Shown piece after piece: positions 19,673 to 30,369 of a DNA stretch of 36,735 bases. The notes under the pieces are model-generated. The model saw only the letters and a list, made by a program, of their open reading frames with translations, had not been told where the DNA came from and searched no databases. Position 1 is the first letter of the stretch. Each line of letters opens with the position of its first letter. The stretch comes from Discostella pseudostelligera (Eukaryota > Bacillariophyta > Thalassiosirophyceae > Thalassiosirales > Thalassiosiraceae). Position numbers and translations under genes: made by a program. The stretch is taken from positions 1 to 36,735 of the forward strand of contig JALLBK010000024.1 of the NCBI GenBank assembly GCA_036940085.1, written 5' to 3'.

Positions 19673-21538
19673 ATGCATGTTCGTGAAGCAGTAGCGGCAG
19701 CGGTCGTCGTCACTCTGATACTGATACTCCATCTGAATGCATGTTCGCATGCCTTATCCCTATCATCAGGGGTATCACATAATGCGCATAAATCTCAATA
19801 CATTCGATGTCGTTCTTCGTCGAGGAATTATTTATTGTTGGCGGTGGCTAAAAATCATGCAGTATCCGAAGCATTCCGGGAAGTTATTGATGTCGAGACC
19901 AAACTTCCCATATCTCGCGGTTCGGCACCGGGAAGTAATGAACCTGGTGAAGTAAACACTTCCATTTCAAGTGGCATGACAGACATGCAGGACTTTTGGG
20001 GAAATGAGGTTCATGAATTAATATCAATGGTTGGTGTCACCGGTAGTAGAGCAGTTGAAAATGTTTGTGTGGAACTTGATCACCAACTTGGAGGCATGGC
20101 CGCTGAATCGTTTGAGCCTAACGCCAACCATGAGAAGAATAAACTTCAAGAATACTTGGATGGACTTGATGATTTTGGTAGTGGGGGGCAGAGCTGTATG
20201 AAAGTGGATGGCCCTAGTGACAATTTGTCTGATGGTTCTCGTATCCACTCTGTCATGGCTAAGAGTGCTTTGCTTCACCATTCAGGAATAGATAACTCTG
20301 CCAACAGATCATACCGAAATGATAATATGCGATCGTCACTAGCTAAAGCACACGTGAACAGAAGCCGCGGATTCTCTGACAAAAATCAGAGTGCGAATGC
20401 TATTTCAAGAGTCTTGGGTACAGTTCGCACAGCAGCGGCAGCTGTGGCAGGAGAGGAGCGAAAGTTAGAGACGGAAGTGGAACAAAATGATGGAATAAAC
20501 AACGTTGCTGCCAATATATCCCGTATTTCGAAACCGCTTACGAACAATCTGAAGAGTGTGATTGAATCAACGGTGGCAGATATGTTGAAATTTCGAGATG
20601 CCCCCATCAATCAACAAAGTGTAGATGTGATACCATGTACGAATTCTCCGCAAAACTCTCCATCAGGGACTACTACGATGGGAATTTTAGGTGATGTGGT
20701 GCAGGATAAGCTTCCTGACATTCCTCCCATGCCTGGTGCATATTTAGTCAGAGCGATTGGAGATGTTGACGACACTCAAATCACTATCCGGACCTCTATT
20801 CCGCACACATCAGATGATACACACATTGCCAATCTTCGACTATCCGTCTTCTCTCGATTTGATGAAGAGAAGCAACTACTATTTCGCAGGCAATCAATTG
20901 AAGTTCTAAATAGTCGAAGAAGACAAGGAGCGGTGGCGTTAGTAGCAGAGACGGGGAAAGGACCAACTAGAAGTGATTTGCCATACCTAACTGACATGCA
21001 ATCTCGGATTGTGCAGGGGCATACATACGGCAATCATCAAAACGGGCAAAGATCTGTTGCATTATCGGTAGCTTCTCAGACATTCGTCGATGTCCCATCT
21101 CGTCAAACCGAAAGAGGATCAATAATAGGAAGTGTGGAGTGCAGCCATCAAGAATTTCGGGGAACAATACTGGGAAACTCACGTCCGAAAGGGTCACTCA
21201 TGTATGTGACAGAAGTAGCAGTGAGGGCGGATGCAAGAAGGTGTGGTGCCGGTGCCTTGTTGATGAGAGGTGTAGACGAAGTAGCCGCCCTCCGCAACAT
21301 TGAATCCGTCTACCTCCATGTTGACGTGACCAACCACGCTGCCTGCGCCATGTATGAAAAATGCGGGTACCATTACCTCGACATGCGAGAACCCATTTAT
21401 GCGCAATTCACAGCATCTCTTAATTTGCACGATGGGGCCACACAAGGACGGAAACACCATTTGATGAGTAGGAATTTTGTCGAAAGCCTGACTTGGTTGC
21501 ATGACAATGATTCTTTCTGGGCTTGCTTCTCTCAGTAA
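19673..21538 (+). CDS. GNAT-family N-acetyltransferase with long low-complexity leader
   Basis: A single exon of 621 aa. The carboxy 270 residues hold a GNAT fold: ANLRLSVFSRF (motif C-like start), a beta segment ending MYVTEVAVRADARRCGAGAL (motif A with the acetyl-CoA loop RRCGAG), and VYLHVDVTNHAACAMYEKCG then YHYLD (motif B). GNAT enzymes move an acetyl group from acetyl-CoA to an amine; the substrate here cannot be told. The first ATG (19673) gives a hydrophobic leader, MHVREAVAAAVVVTLILILH, ending near SHALSLS, a probable signal peptide, so a secretory or plastid route is likely. No Phe follows the putative cleavage site. About 300 residues between leader and GNAT domain are Ser/Asn-rich and look disordered. 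An in-frame TTG 12 bases upstream is not needed as a start. Plastid-type GNATs in plants (GNAT/NSI) are an analogy only. Confidence 0.82.
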   Translation: MHVREAVAAAVVVTLILILHLNACSHALSLSSGVSHNAHKSQYIRCRSSSRNYLLLAVAKNHAVSEAFREVIDVETKLPISRGSAPGSNEPGEVNTSISSGMTDMQDFWGNEVHELISMVGVTGSRAVENVCVELDHQLGGMAAESFEPNANHEKNKLQEYLDGLDDFGSGGQSCMKVDGPSDNLSDGSRIHSVMAKSALLHHSGIDNSANRSYRNDNMRSSLAKAHVNRSRGFSDKNQSANAISRVLGTVRTAAAAVAGEERKLETEVEQNDGINNVAANISRISKPLTNNLKSVIESTVADMLKFRDAPINQQSVDVIPCTNSPQNSPSGTTTMGILGDVVQDKLPDIPPMPGAYLVRAIGDVDDTQITIRTSIPHTSDDTHIANLRLSVFSRFDEEKQLLFRRQSIEVLNSRRRQGAVALVAETGKGPTRSDLPYLTDMQSRIVQGHTYGNHQNGQRSVALSVASQTFVDVPSRQTERGSIIGSVECSHQEFRGTILGNSRPKGSLMYVTEVAVRADARRCGAGALLMRGVDEVAALRNIESVYLHVDVTNHAACAMYEKCGYHYLDMREPIYAQFTASLNLHDGATQGRKHHLMSRNFVESLTWLHDNDSFWACFSQ

Positions 21539-21744
21539 TAGCAGTAATATTAATGTATCAATAGGTTAACGCTAGACGTTGAAGATGACAATTCATGATC
21601 TATTTTGCTTAGCCTCGTAGTTTATGATCATCAACATGAACATGATGGTGCACGTAGAGGAGATACACCACACACCACATGATGCAAATTATTCATGAAT
21701 TACGATGTTATGCTGCGCGCACATTTCCGCTTCGCATTAATCCA

Positions 21745-23083
21745 CTAACAAGATGGAGGTGTCATGCCCACCCTGATTTTCCTAACGACTTGCGTCAAAT
21801 CATTCCAAATTGCCAACTGGGGATCGGGGAGTACATGCGCATAAAATCCAAGTCCCTCCTTATCTGTTGGCCAAATTTTGTACATGTATTCCTTTATCTC
21901 CGCGTCGGATAAGAACGGTGACTGATGAATCGTTTGCAGCACATCCCACAATGCCAATGATTCCGCCGCCTCAACGTAGTGAAAGCTTATTGTACCTGTG
22001 GAACAACAGTTTTCTCCTTCCTGCAGTTGATGATGATATTTGGTATCGACTCCCAGGACATCGTCCAAGGTTTTATGTTTGTTCAGATACCAGTCATCAA
22101 ATTTTGCAGTTACCGTCCTTACTATCCCGTAGGCATGAAATTTGTGTGATAGATCGTCCTCGTCGCGTGTGTCTGTTACAGGAATATTGAGAACCCGTTC
22201 AAAGCACTCTGCCATCAGGATGCCGGGGTTTCCTTGAAGCCATTTCGAGGCATTGGCTGCGACACATTTTGAGTTGGGGTTATCCCATTCCTTGATCAAT
22301 TTTGTCATTGTGGATCGAGACAGTAAATATCCAGCAGCACCAGAATTGAATGCCACTTCATCCTTCCCTTTCAGAGCATGACCAGCGTACAAATCTTGTG
22401 AGCTATCAAGATTCTGCACAAACTGGCATAGATTGAACGGTAAAACAAATGTGTGGTCATTGACAAAGAATCCAAAATCAGGATTGATTTCGTTGTACAC
22501 CGTCCTTATGACATGCTCGAGTCGAGCTACACCCTGATCCACGCCGATATGATCAGGAACTACCAATAGTTTGGGGTATGTTGTAGCCACGCTGATATCA
22601 CCTCCCTCCGGATACTCAGTAGCAGAATGAACTACATAAATTGCATGCGAGGAAGGTCCCCATGTTTTGGCTATATTTGCAAGTCGATGTGGTCTGGCAT
22701 CAGGATTTACAACACTGGACAATCGGCATGTTTCCCCACAGAGATGTATTGAGAGAATTAGGTAGAGTACATGACACATGACAAAATAAATCATGTACTG
22801 ACCTTGGCATGACGATAGTGACAATAGAAGGGTTGCTCTCATTAACGCCTATGATTGTTTTTGATCCACCGATATGAGAATTTCTCGATATAGACAATGC
22901 AACAATTGTGAAGAGGGTAATTATCGCAATGAATCGAACCCACACGCTAACGTGCAATTTTTGGTTGCGCAGTTTGCCCTCGCCGCTTCTAGTACTACCA
23001 TCTTTGGTGGCATCCGTTGATGCAATATTTGAGGTTTGCTGCTTGGTAGATGTCCGATGGCGTATTCTATCCGCATGAGTCAT
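21745..23083 (-). CDS. Core-1 beta-1,3-galactosyltransferase-like protein (GT31)
   Basis: Exons 22803-23083 and 21745-22714 join in phase 2 across an 88-nt intron (GTCAGT donor, TCCAG acceptor), giving 416 aa. It is a type II Golgi-style protein with a short basic cytosolic end and a signal anchor at about 46-65 (VSVWVRFIAIITLFTIVALS). Conserved C1GALT1/GT31 blocks: RPHRLANIAKTWG, DFGFFVNDHTFVLPFNLCQF, LYAGHALKG, FNSGAAGYLLSRSTM, and GENCCSTGTISFHYVEA, the CCS..SFHYV signature of core-1 synthases. C1GALT1 adds galactose to GalNAc-Ser/Thr in animals; the diatom acceptor is unknown. Notably, the acidic DDD metal-binding triplet is NDH (residues 179-181). The displayed first codon upstream is GTG; ATG at 23083 is the plausible start. 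The gene is convergent with the GNAT gene and divergent from the phosphatase gene. Confidence 0.82.
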
Positions 23084-23651
23084 CGTGTTATCCACTGGAG
23101 CAGAGTCAACCAGGAACGGACAGCTCTACTCAATATTTTTCTACCTCAGCACCTGAACACACAATCATAATCGGTGTTGCTCTGCTAGAAATAGTATCAC
23201 CCATTGAAATTTATGTCGACAAGCGTCGCCGGATGGACGAGTCTGAGGAGGTATCATAATTTGCCGTCGTCGAAGGGGGCATCAACAGCAACTACCCTCC
23301 GATTCCCCATCGCCATCGTCGTCATGGTCGCGATGCCACTATGGCTATGGCTATGGTAACTGCATGCGTGGATTGTTCCTCTCTGTCTGCGAGTGGTTTT
23401 TCGCGTTTGAAAGGGATAAAAATTCACATTTGAATTAGCACCGTATGTTCTACGTGTCGGATCATGTATGTAGTCTTTGTACTGTTCCATTATGTGCTCT
23501 CCCAAGGAGATTTCTTGCGATTGAATTTGTTCTCAAATTCAAATATCGAAAATAAATGGCGGGAAACAATTCCGTGCGAGCCGATGCCCGCCTGCATGCC
23601 GACTGCCGATGCGACGCAACACGCAACAACAACAATCGACGACCGACGACC
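23084..23651. promoter_or_regulatory. Divergent promoter region, GT31-like and histidine-phosphatase genes
   Basis: A 568-bp gap between divergent starts. ATGGCGGGAAAC near 23556-23567 contains an E2F-like GGCGGGAAA (23558-23566), about 85 bp upstream of the phosphatase ATG. CTACGTGTCGG near 23451 is an imperfect G-box. Short open frames on both strands show no domain. Confidence 0.4.
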
Positions 23652-24845
23652 ATGAAGTTGAATCATTCTCTCCTCGTCATCATCTGGTGCATACCATGGT
23701 TGGAAGTAATGGATTGCGCCTTGGTATTTCGCGCGCTAACGCCTCGATCGTTTGCCCGACGACGGCAGGGTGTTGATGTTGCCAATAGATTCTACACCTA
23801 CACTGCCTCGAAGATGCCACTTGAACTTCTTGCCGCGGCGCAGCAGACAGCCGATGCATGGGCCGAGGGGAAGAATGCCGCGCCGGCCATTATGTGTGAG
23901 GTGGAGAACGTTCCCCTCCTTGATTCTATTCCGGACGGGTAAGTTAATTATCAACACGTTTGCATCCAACAGTGTTTGCATGTATCTCAACCTCTGACTC
24001 TGACGACTTATTATTCTGATTATGTATCTCATGACTCATGACTCATTAACCATCAGTTGTAAGCGGTTGTTCATGGTTCGGCATGGCGAAGTTATCAATC
24101 CAGTAAGTAAATCAATGGCCTTATAAAACTGACGAGTGTATCCTCCTCTCAACGATATTGGAATATCTTTGCACACTCAATACTACTGCAGGGTGGTGAT
24201 CGCGCAGTCTACTACGGTGCCATGGATGTGCCACTCTCCCCCCTCGGTGAAATGGAAGCCATCGAGGCAGCATCGTATCTCTCTAGATTTGAACTTCAAC
24301 ATATTGCAGCATCTCCATTGTCACGTGCTCAATTTGGTGCGCGCCAAGTAGCAGCAGCACAGCAACAACCTGGAAGTGCCGGTGACACAACAAACAACCT
24401 TGATGATGTTGTATCCTCCAATAATAATATTGTCATCTTCGATGGGTTCAAAGAATTAGACCGCGGAGCTTGGTGTGGTTTAACCAAGGACGAAATCGGA
24501 CATGACAATCTCGCTCGATTCGATGCCTGTGATGAGTCCGTGACGCCCGGAAATGGTGGAGAGAGCTATCCCACACTGAAAAAGCGTGTGCTTCAATCGA
24601 GGGATGAATTATTGCAAATGACCAATATTGGACGAGCGAGCGCCATCGTGAGTCATTTGCAGGTAACAAGAGCCATGCTTAGTGAAGCGCTGGGAATGGA
24701 TGTTACGGAGATGGCTGGATTGAAAGTCGCCACGGCATCAATTACATGTGTGGATTACTGTTCCAAAACTGGCAAGGAGTTTGTTAGATTTCAGAGCTTT
24801 AAACCAGATTGTGGTCTAGGACAGAGTAAGGATGGTGCAAATTAA
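23652..24845 (+). CDS. Histidine phosphatase superfamily (phosphoglycerate-mutase-like) protein
   Basis: Three exons (23652-23938, 24057-24102, 24192-24845) join in phases 2 and 0 to give 328 aa. The tiny middle exon (46 nt) encodes CKRLFMVRHGEVINP, with the RHG catalytic motif (His about 105). Exon 3 continues GGDRAVYYGAMDVPLSPLGE, then FKELDRGAWCGLT with the conserved acidic residue, GGESYPTLKKRV, and VSHLQVTRAMLSEAL with the second catalytic His (266). These phosphatases remove phosphate through a phosphohistidine intermediate; PGM, phosphatase or cobalamin-type substrates cannot be separated. The start at 23652 gives MKLNHSLLVIIWCIPWLEVM, a signal-peptide-like leader, then ALVFRALTPRSFARRRQG, basic and possibly a plastid transit segment. 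An in-frame GCG/Arg-rich extension to 23556 is less likely. A 50-residue Asn/Asp/Gln-rich insertion lies within the domain. Confidence 0.87.
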
Positions 24846-24989
24846 ATGAGAATGGCATTAATGTTAATCCCCTCTGATACGAAATTATTGCTTTTTAGCG
24901 AACGTCGAACATGATATTGATTGAGATTTGTTGCATGATTTCCAACCGAATGACCCAAAACGAGAAAAAATAACGTATTCCCCTTCCAT

Positions 24990-25424
24990 TTATTTTGTTC
25001 CGTTTGCTTCCGATAATGAGAATTTATTAATATCACTATGAAAATTGTTTGCATCTGCTGATTGTGTTGCTTCGCTGGATAGATACAGGCCCAAACATCG
25101 TCGCACTAGTCGTTGTTGTGCTCTCCATGCCATTTCAACGTGATGCATCGTTTCTTGCTGCATTTCTATTGTTTGTTGTAGAGTCAGAGGAGCATGGCTA
25201 GATCCATCGTCCAAGGATGATGAAGGATTTGGAGAGCATGGTTCCGTCGACGTCGACCTTGCCCTCTTGATGCCGTTGCCATTGATCGACACGGAAGCAG
25301 ACGCATCTACCGCATTTGAGCTGGTATCAGGGCTAATCCCGTCCTCCTCGTCCTCCTCGGATGATTGAGCATGCTGCTGTGAATGATCATCCGCTGGTTT
25401 CGGTTCCTTCCTGGTCGGCATCAT
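24990..25424 (-). CDS. Hypothetical small acidic protein
   Basis: A 144-residue frame starting at tandem ATGs (MMPTRKEPKPADDHSQQHAQ). I do not recognise it. The first 85 residues are Ser/Asp/Glu-rich with SSEEDEEDG and look disordered. The second half contains a probable helix, LQQTIEMQQETMHHVEMAWR then AQQRLVRRCLGLYLSSE, which could be a coiled-coil or binding segment. A longer version from 25487 begins MHAATRRVAIRRRR but lies in the promoter of the divergent neighbour. It is convergent with the phosphatase gene, 144 bp from its stop. The biased composition of the amino half and the ordered second half argue for a real gene, but there is no homology support. Confidence 0.5.
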   Translation of the reverse strand: MMPTRKEPKPADDHSQQHAQSSEEDEEDGISPDTSSNAVDASASVSINGNGIKRARSTSTEPCSPNPSSSLDDGSSHAPLTLQQTIEMQQETMHHVEMAWRAQQRLVRRCLGLYLSSEATQSADANNFHSDINKFSLSEANGTK

Positions 25425-25756
25425 GGCGGATAGGAGATGGCGGATTCGGCGGCGTCGGATGGCGACACGACGAGTGGCGGCATGCACGTGGAAGTGGCCA
25501 CGTGGAGGTGGTGGAGGAATGAGCTTGACTCGACTCCCTCAAAATCCTCCTCGTGGAGACGAAATCTCGACGCCAGACAGACGAAATCAAGCGGCTCAAC
25601 GACGGGCAGGTCCGCCCACCAGACGACATCTCGTTTGCGCGGGAAGAGGCGAAGCAGGAAGCAGGCATGCGACGAACCATGACCATTCACCTCCATTCAC
25701 CATGGCACCATGAACCCTACCGGCTGATGGTCATTGCACTCGACGACATCAATACC
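25425..25756. promoter_or_regulatory. Divergent promoter region with two CACGTG sites
   Basis: About 330 bp between divergent starts. TGCACGTGGAAGTGGCCACGTGG at about 25483-25505 holds CACGTG at 25485-25490 and 25499-25504, 14 bp apart. Open frames across this region in several phases have no ATG in good context before 25667. Confidence 0.45.
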
Positions 25757-26719
25757 ATGGCGCCCACCAATATCAACGACAGGGATGGAGACTGGCTCGC
25801 CTCCCTGGCACGCCAGTCGGCATACGCGGAAAGCACTCCAAACCAGAGAGGCAGCGGCACCGCACCCAACATCAGCAAGCGCAGCAAGGCAGGAGGTGGC
25901 GGTGGCGGCGACAGCAGCGAGGGTGCATTCACCACCGCTTCATCGCTGACAAAGATTCAACGGATTGAACGACGCGATCAAAAGCGAATTCAGCGAGAAG
26001 ATCGCAAGCGATTGGCCGAGGTCGCTCGACAGCAGCGTCTTTCTAAGAAGCGACGCCAGAATAATGATGGGTGCATAGTTGGTGATAAAGGAATTCAAGC
26101 ACCAGCACAATCATCTGTGGGGGCGACACCCGGGCGAGTGGAGAGGAGTGTTAAACGCAGCATGACGGCCAAGAGCAAAGAAGCGCTTGTTCATCTGACT
26201 ACAGTTCTTGACTCCACTGTATCATTTCATGCTCGGGCGTCCTATGCAAGTACTGCCAAATTAGAACGACATTCAAATCGCAAACAACGTGACGACTCTG
26301 ACTCTGCCTCCCAACAACAACAGCAACAAATCATTAATGGTGTCCTTGCCGACCCAAAAGGCAAGGCTACTAAATCTTCCACACTCCGTCCTGAATCGAA
26401 AGAATTACAACCACGGGTGCGTGATTACAATGGTCAGGGTCTCGTACGTCCCTCATTATACATTCCATTCAACGATCCGAGCTTCAAACCGAAAGTAGAG
26501 ATGGAATTCGAAGAGCATATTCCAGGATTCTTTGGTAAGGCGAAGCAAAAGGCGGCGAAGAAGCAGTCGGATCAGAATATGTTGTGGAAACGGTGCCTGA
26601 AGGCTAAACAATTGGCAGAGGATGGGATTAGTGCAAGGAGCACCAAACGACGCAAAGCGAAGAAAGGGGTTGGGGTGGATGATAGGGTCGAAGGATTGAT
26701 GAGACGGGGTGTCATGTAA
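25757..26719 (+). CDS. Hypothetical Lys/Arg-rich, probably nuclear or nucleolar protein
   Basis: A 320-residue frame from ATG 25757, which lies in a good context (ACCATGG). An in-frame ATG at 25667 would add 30 residues. I do not recognise a family. There is a glycine run after SKRSKA, then a strongly basic helical stretch, LTKIQRIERRDQKRIQREDR followed by KRLAEVARQQRLSKKRR (several nuclear-localisation-like clusters). A QQQQQQ run follows, then a more ordered part, RPSLYIPFNDPSFKPKVEME then FEEHIPGFFGKAKQ, and a basic tail STKRRKAKKGVG. Charged helices with a short ordered carboxy motif are typical of ribosome-biogenesis or RNA-binding factors, but this is inference from composition only. 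Confidence 0.65.
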   Translation: MAPTNINDRDGDWLASLARQSAYAESTPNQRGSGTAPNISKRSKAGGGGGGDSSEGAFTTASSLTKIQRIERRDQKRIQREDRKRLAEVARQQRLSKKRRQNNDGCIVGDKGIQAPAQSSVGATPGRVERSVKRSMTAKSKEALVHLTTVLDSTVSFHARASYASTAKLERHSNRKQRDDSDSASQQQQQQIINGVLADPKGKATKSSTLRPESKELQPRVRDYNGQGLVRPSLYIPFNDPSFKPKVEMEFEEHIPGFFGKAKQKAAKKQSDQNMLWKRCLKAKQLAEDGISARSTKRRKAKKGVGVDDRVEGLMRRGVM

Positions 26720-26892
26720 AGTGTATTACCGCAATTTTTGTTCCGACATGAACACGTTCATGGTGTGACGCCAAGCTCGGCAACAAGTGAAAAACTTGCT
26801 GAGATCGATTTTACTTTTTGTTGGCTCGAATTTGTTTTGGCCTCGATCGATGATGATGATAGTTTCGAGTTGCCCTAGTTTGAAAGAAGTAT

Positions 26893-29800
26893 ATGGAGTC
26901 TCCAATCGATAGAGCAGTTCGTGACGAGGCAATGGTACGAATTGCACCATCGGAGGAGGGTTCAATTATAGTGGCGACCCCTGTGACTATCGCAACACCC
27001 ATCGTACCTCTCCCACGAGGATCAATAATCCGCCGAAATGATGAGAACATTATTGTTACTCCTGCCATACCCCTTCCCAGAGTGTCAATAATCCGCCGAA
27101 ATGACCAGGATATCGCGGCAACTCCCGCCTTGCCTCTTCCCAGAGTTGCAATAACCCGCCGAACCGAACAGGATATTGTTGTTGCAACTGCCCCACCGAT
27201 CGACCCATTAGAACCCGCGAACCAACCAAATAAGGAGGATAGTAGGCCCTACTTTCGCAATCGAATGGTCATTTGTCTTTTTGCGATTGCGGCTAATTGG
27301 GGTACCACACTGAGCATTGCCAAACAGCTTGCCTCGCGCGTCATCAGCTCCCCATCCTTGGATTTCGTCACGGCAGCATGTGAGGATGCCTATAATATTA
27401 CAAGGGACGAACGGCTGCGTCACACCGAATGTGTGGAGTCACAATTGAATCAATGCAATACAAGACTTGATAAGTCAATTACGAGGGAATATGATCGGGT
27501 TAAAGTTGCATCTAGTCAAAATGAAGATGTGGTGCAAAAGATTGAGGAGGTTGCTATCAACTGCTCCAAGTCATATACGACACTTCGATTGTTGTTGGAG
27601 GACTGGACGGCAGCTGGAGGTGAGATACCAATGCGAATATCCGACGACTCCAGTTCAGAACCAGTGTGCTCTGAGGAGGACCAAGAACAATTCAATCGAA
27701 CGATGCTTGGAACTCAGAATACGATTGCAATGCAGACGGAGGCTCTTCAAGTGGCAACTGAGTATAGTGATGAAAGCACAACGACAGTTTCACGTCTCGC
27801 AACTGCCGTTACAGATGTCGACAATGAACGGTCCTCACTCAGCACATATATCGACGAAAGGGTCGACTACGATATCAATTATATCGATCGTAAGACAACG
27901 ACCATTCAAGATGGTTTGTATGATCTACTCGAATCGCTCGATCCTGCTGATATTCCTCCAATCAATATTTCTGATATTATCCGAGAGTTCGAAATCAATT
28001 CGAAGGATATCATGGCGTGTGTATCCCTCGATGTGAATGCAACTATGGTGAACGGTACCAAGTGCCGGCCGAACTTGGCAGCATTGGTGGATGGCTTCGT
28101 CAAGAATGCCAAGTGGAAGGTGTCATTCCTAACGCAGACTCTATACGATTGTAGAGACAAAATGGAAGAATATAAGCAAAATGCGGCAGATGCATTTACA
28201 GTTGCCAAGACATTTTATGATGGTAAGGTTGATCTTGATGTATGCATCTCTTCCACATTGCTTTGCCTACGCTGATGCTCTCTCTACACACTTCTGCTGT
28301 ATGAAGGGGCAAAAACCTTCATCAACATTGCAAAAAGAATTGTATTTTGGGAACCGGTGGGAGATTGGTTTGATATCAGTGACAGCGACTTTTCTCCCAT
28401 CGATGTCGATTTTCCAAACGTGTCCTTAGCCGTATCACAGATAGGGTCATTTAGCAGTATAAATGCGATGTGGCAGGCGGTTTTCCCAAAGATCGGTGCA
28501 TACTATGCCAAGATTCCGGTAATGCACTCGAAACTCAACGTTCGATTTCTCGAGCAGCTCGAAGATATCATGCTGAACACTTCAGTTCCGATTTCCAGTT
28601 TGATTCCACGGATAAGGCCGACAGATTACAATCCTCCCAACTATACGGACACGTTCAATCTCGATGTTAACCCCGAAGATGAATTGTCGATGTACAGGAA
28701 TATTAGTGAGGTAGGTGCGTCATGTATCCACAACAAGAGTTATGAAATTCCCATACTCAAGTTTGACCTCGAATCTTCTTCCCTACCTATGCAGTTTTTC
28801 AAGACCAATACTCGAACTGCATTAGGAATGTTCTCGGGTATTCGCTACCAGTATGATGGATTGGGCCTAGATTTCGACGTCCCGTCATTCAACATCACTG
28901 AAATCAAAAATAAGGTTACCAGTGTCAATCTTTCATTTGAGGGTCCTCAGAACCCTGATATGGATTTCAAACTTTGGTTCTTACAGGTTGCAAATTTCAG
29001 TGACGGTCTCATTTACTTGGATTACATCGTCCGATGTTATGTATCTATCCGGCTGTTCGTGAGATATTGGTTTGCTACCGCCCTGGCCATGCCCTTCATT
29101 GACTTGAGAGTAAACAAAGAGACGATAAATCCTTTTCGAATGCATCCTGCTAGAATCGTTGTCTCGTTTGTGACAAGTCCTCAGGGATTGTTTATCATCT
29201 TCTTGGCGTCGAGTGCGTGGATACTTGGAATGGTTGCGGTCTTGTATGTCCCCTTACTGCAATCATATACATCCGGATGCGTCAACTTCGACGGAAATGG
29301 GACCTTCATTACGAAGAACCTTTACTCGATAGGATACAATTATGCCTACCAAGACGGAAGTGGGCTGTTAGTTAAGGGGATGGAAGCATACGATGTGAAG
29401 TTGGGAGATACGTGCAACTCCAGATATACTGCGTCAACAAATATTCAAAATACGATGAGGTCGAACGTAACCACATACTCAAACTTCCACCGTGAAGTAT
29501 CGGAGAGCATGCTGTTCGCTCGACGCTGCATCGATGCAGAAGAGCTGGATTCTGCTTTCACGGATGCTTGCTGCGGGATTGTCACATATTCTGACTGCGC
29601 CGGAGGATTGCCAACAAGCAATATCACGTGCCCAATGGATGATCGTCGAGCTATATTGTCTATTCCCATTCCATATGAACTACCAGGTGAGTAATCCTGG
29701 TAGAGTTGCCTGCAAGTTGTGTCCACGGAGATTGAATTCATTTCATCGCTCATGAACGCATGTATTTTCTCCTCGCAAAAATCATCAGGCATTTCTCTGA

Positions 29801-30369
29801 CGGATCCATCGTGCTTAGTCCAAACCAATGAGAGCGATTTCGTTCTCAACAACGCCATATTTGACTGTGATAATCTGAAAGCCTGTAATGTGACTTGTCC
29901 AGGTCCGCACAAAGGCTTTCTCAATGCCGTCATCGAACGCTGTGGCTGCACTTTTGAGTGGTACCTACACTCGAAATGGATGGGAGGTGCATTTGCATTC
30001 CTCATTTACACACTCATGAATATTGCACGAGTGTCGTTCTTTTCTGGTGTCACGCGATTGTTGTGGAAGCATATCTATCCTGACAGGTTCACAATATTGG
30101 CTACCTGTGACTCCGAGGGATCACTGATAACAGCATCGAAAGTCAATGGAGTATCTCACGAAGATTTGATAAATGCCATCCAGTCTAAATCAAATGGTGC
30201 AGATCGTGAGATAACGAAGGAGCTCCACGCCAAGCTCAATCGCTGCCTACGGAACTTTTTTGCCACTGGGGTAGTGCTGTTGCTTGGTTCGGCGGTGGTC
30301 AATGGAATGTGGATGTGCGCCTTGTTTTTTGTGTCACACTCATTGACTCCCAGCGTATGGCAGGAATAA
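26893..30369 (+). CDS. Large multi-pass membrane glycoprotein, family not recognised
   Basis: Three exons (26893-28222, 28307-29686, 29789-30369), both joins in phase 1, give 1096 aa. I cannot name the family. The amino 110 residues are cytosolic-looking with three 21-residue repeats (35-97). A first hydrophobic segment is RMVICLFAIAANWGTTLSIA (about 122-142). Then comes an approximately 550-residue region rich in N-glycosylation sequons and acidic residues, with paired Cys and predicted helices. Next are DYIVRCYVSIRLFVRYWFAT, a strong span GLFIIFLASSAWILGMVAVL, and a second Cys- and sequon-rich loop of about 260 residues (ARRCIDAEEL, DACCGIVTYSDC, CNVTCPGPHKG). Last are spans GAFAFLIYTLMNIARVSFFS and ATGVVLLLGSAVVNGMWMCA. 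Five spans with two large outer loops resemble prominin topology, but no prominin motif is seen. The upstream neighbour ends 173 bp before. Confidence 0.75.
26995..27183 (+). repeat. Three in-frame 63-bp tandem repeats
   Basis: Three 21-codon units in a row encode TPIVPLPRGSIIRRNDENII(V), TPAIPLPRVSIIRRNDQDIA(A) and TPALPLPRVAITRRTEQDIV(V). The DNA units are also similar (shared CAATAATCCGCCGAAATGA-like text at 63-bp steps), so the duplication is fairly recent or kept by selection. Each unit has a PLPR and an RR pair, which could be a repeated cytosolic binding motif. Confidence 0.88.
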
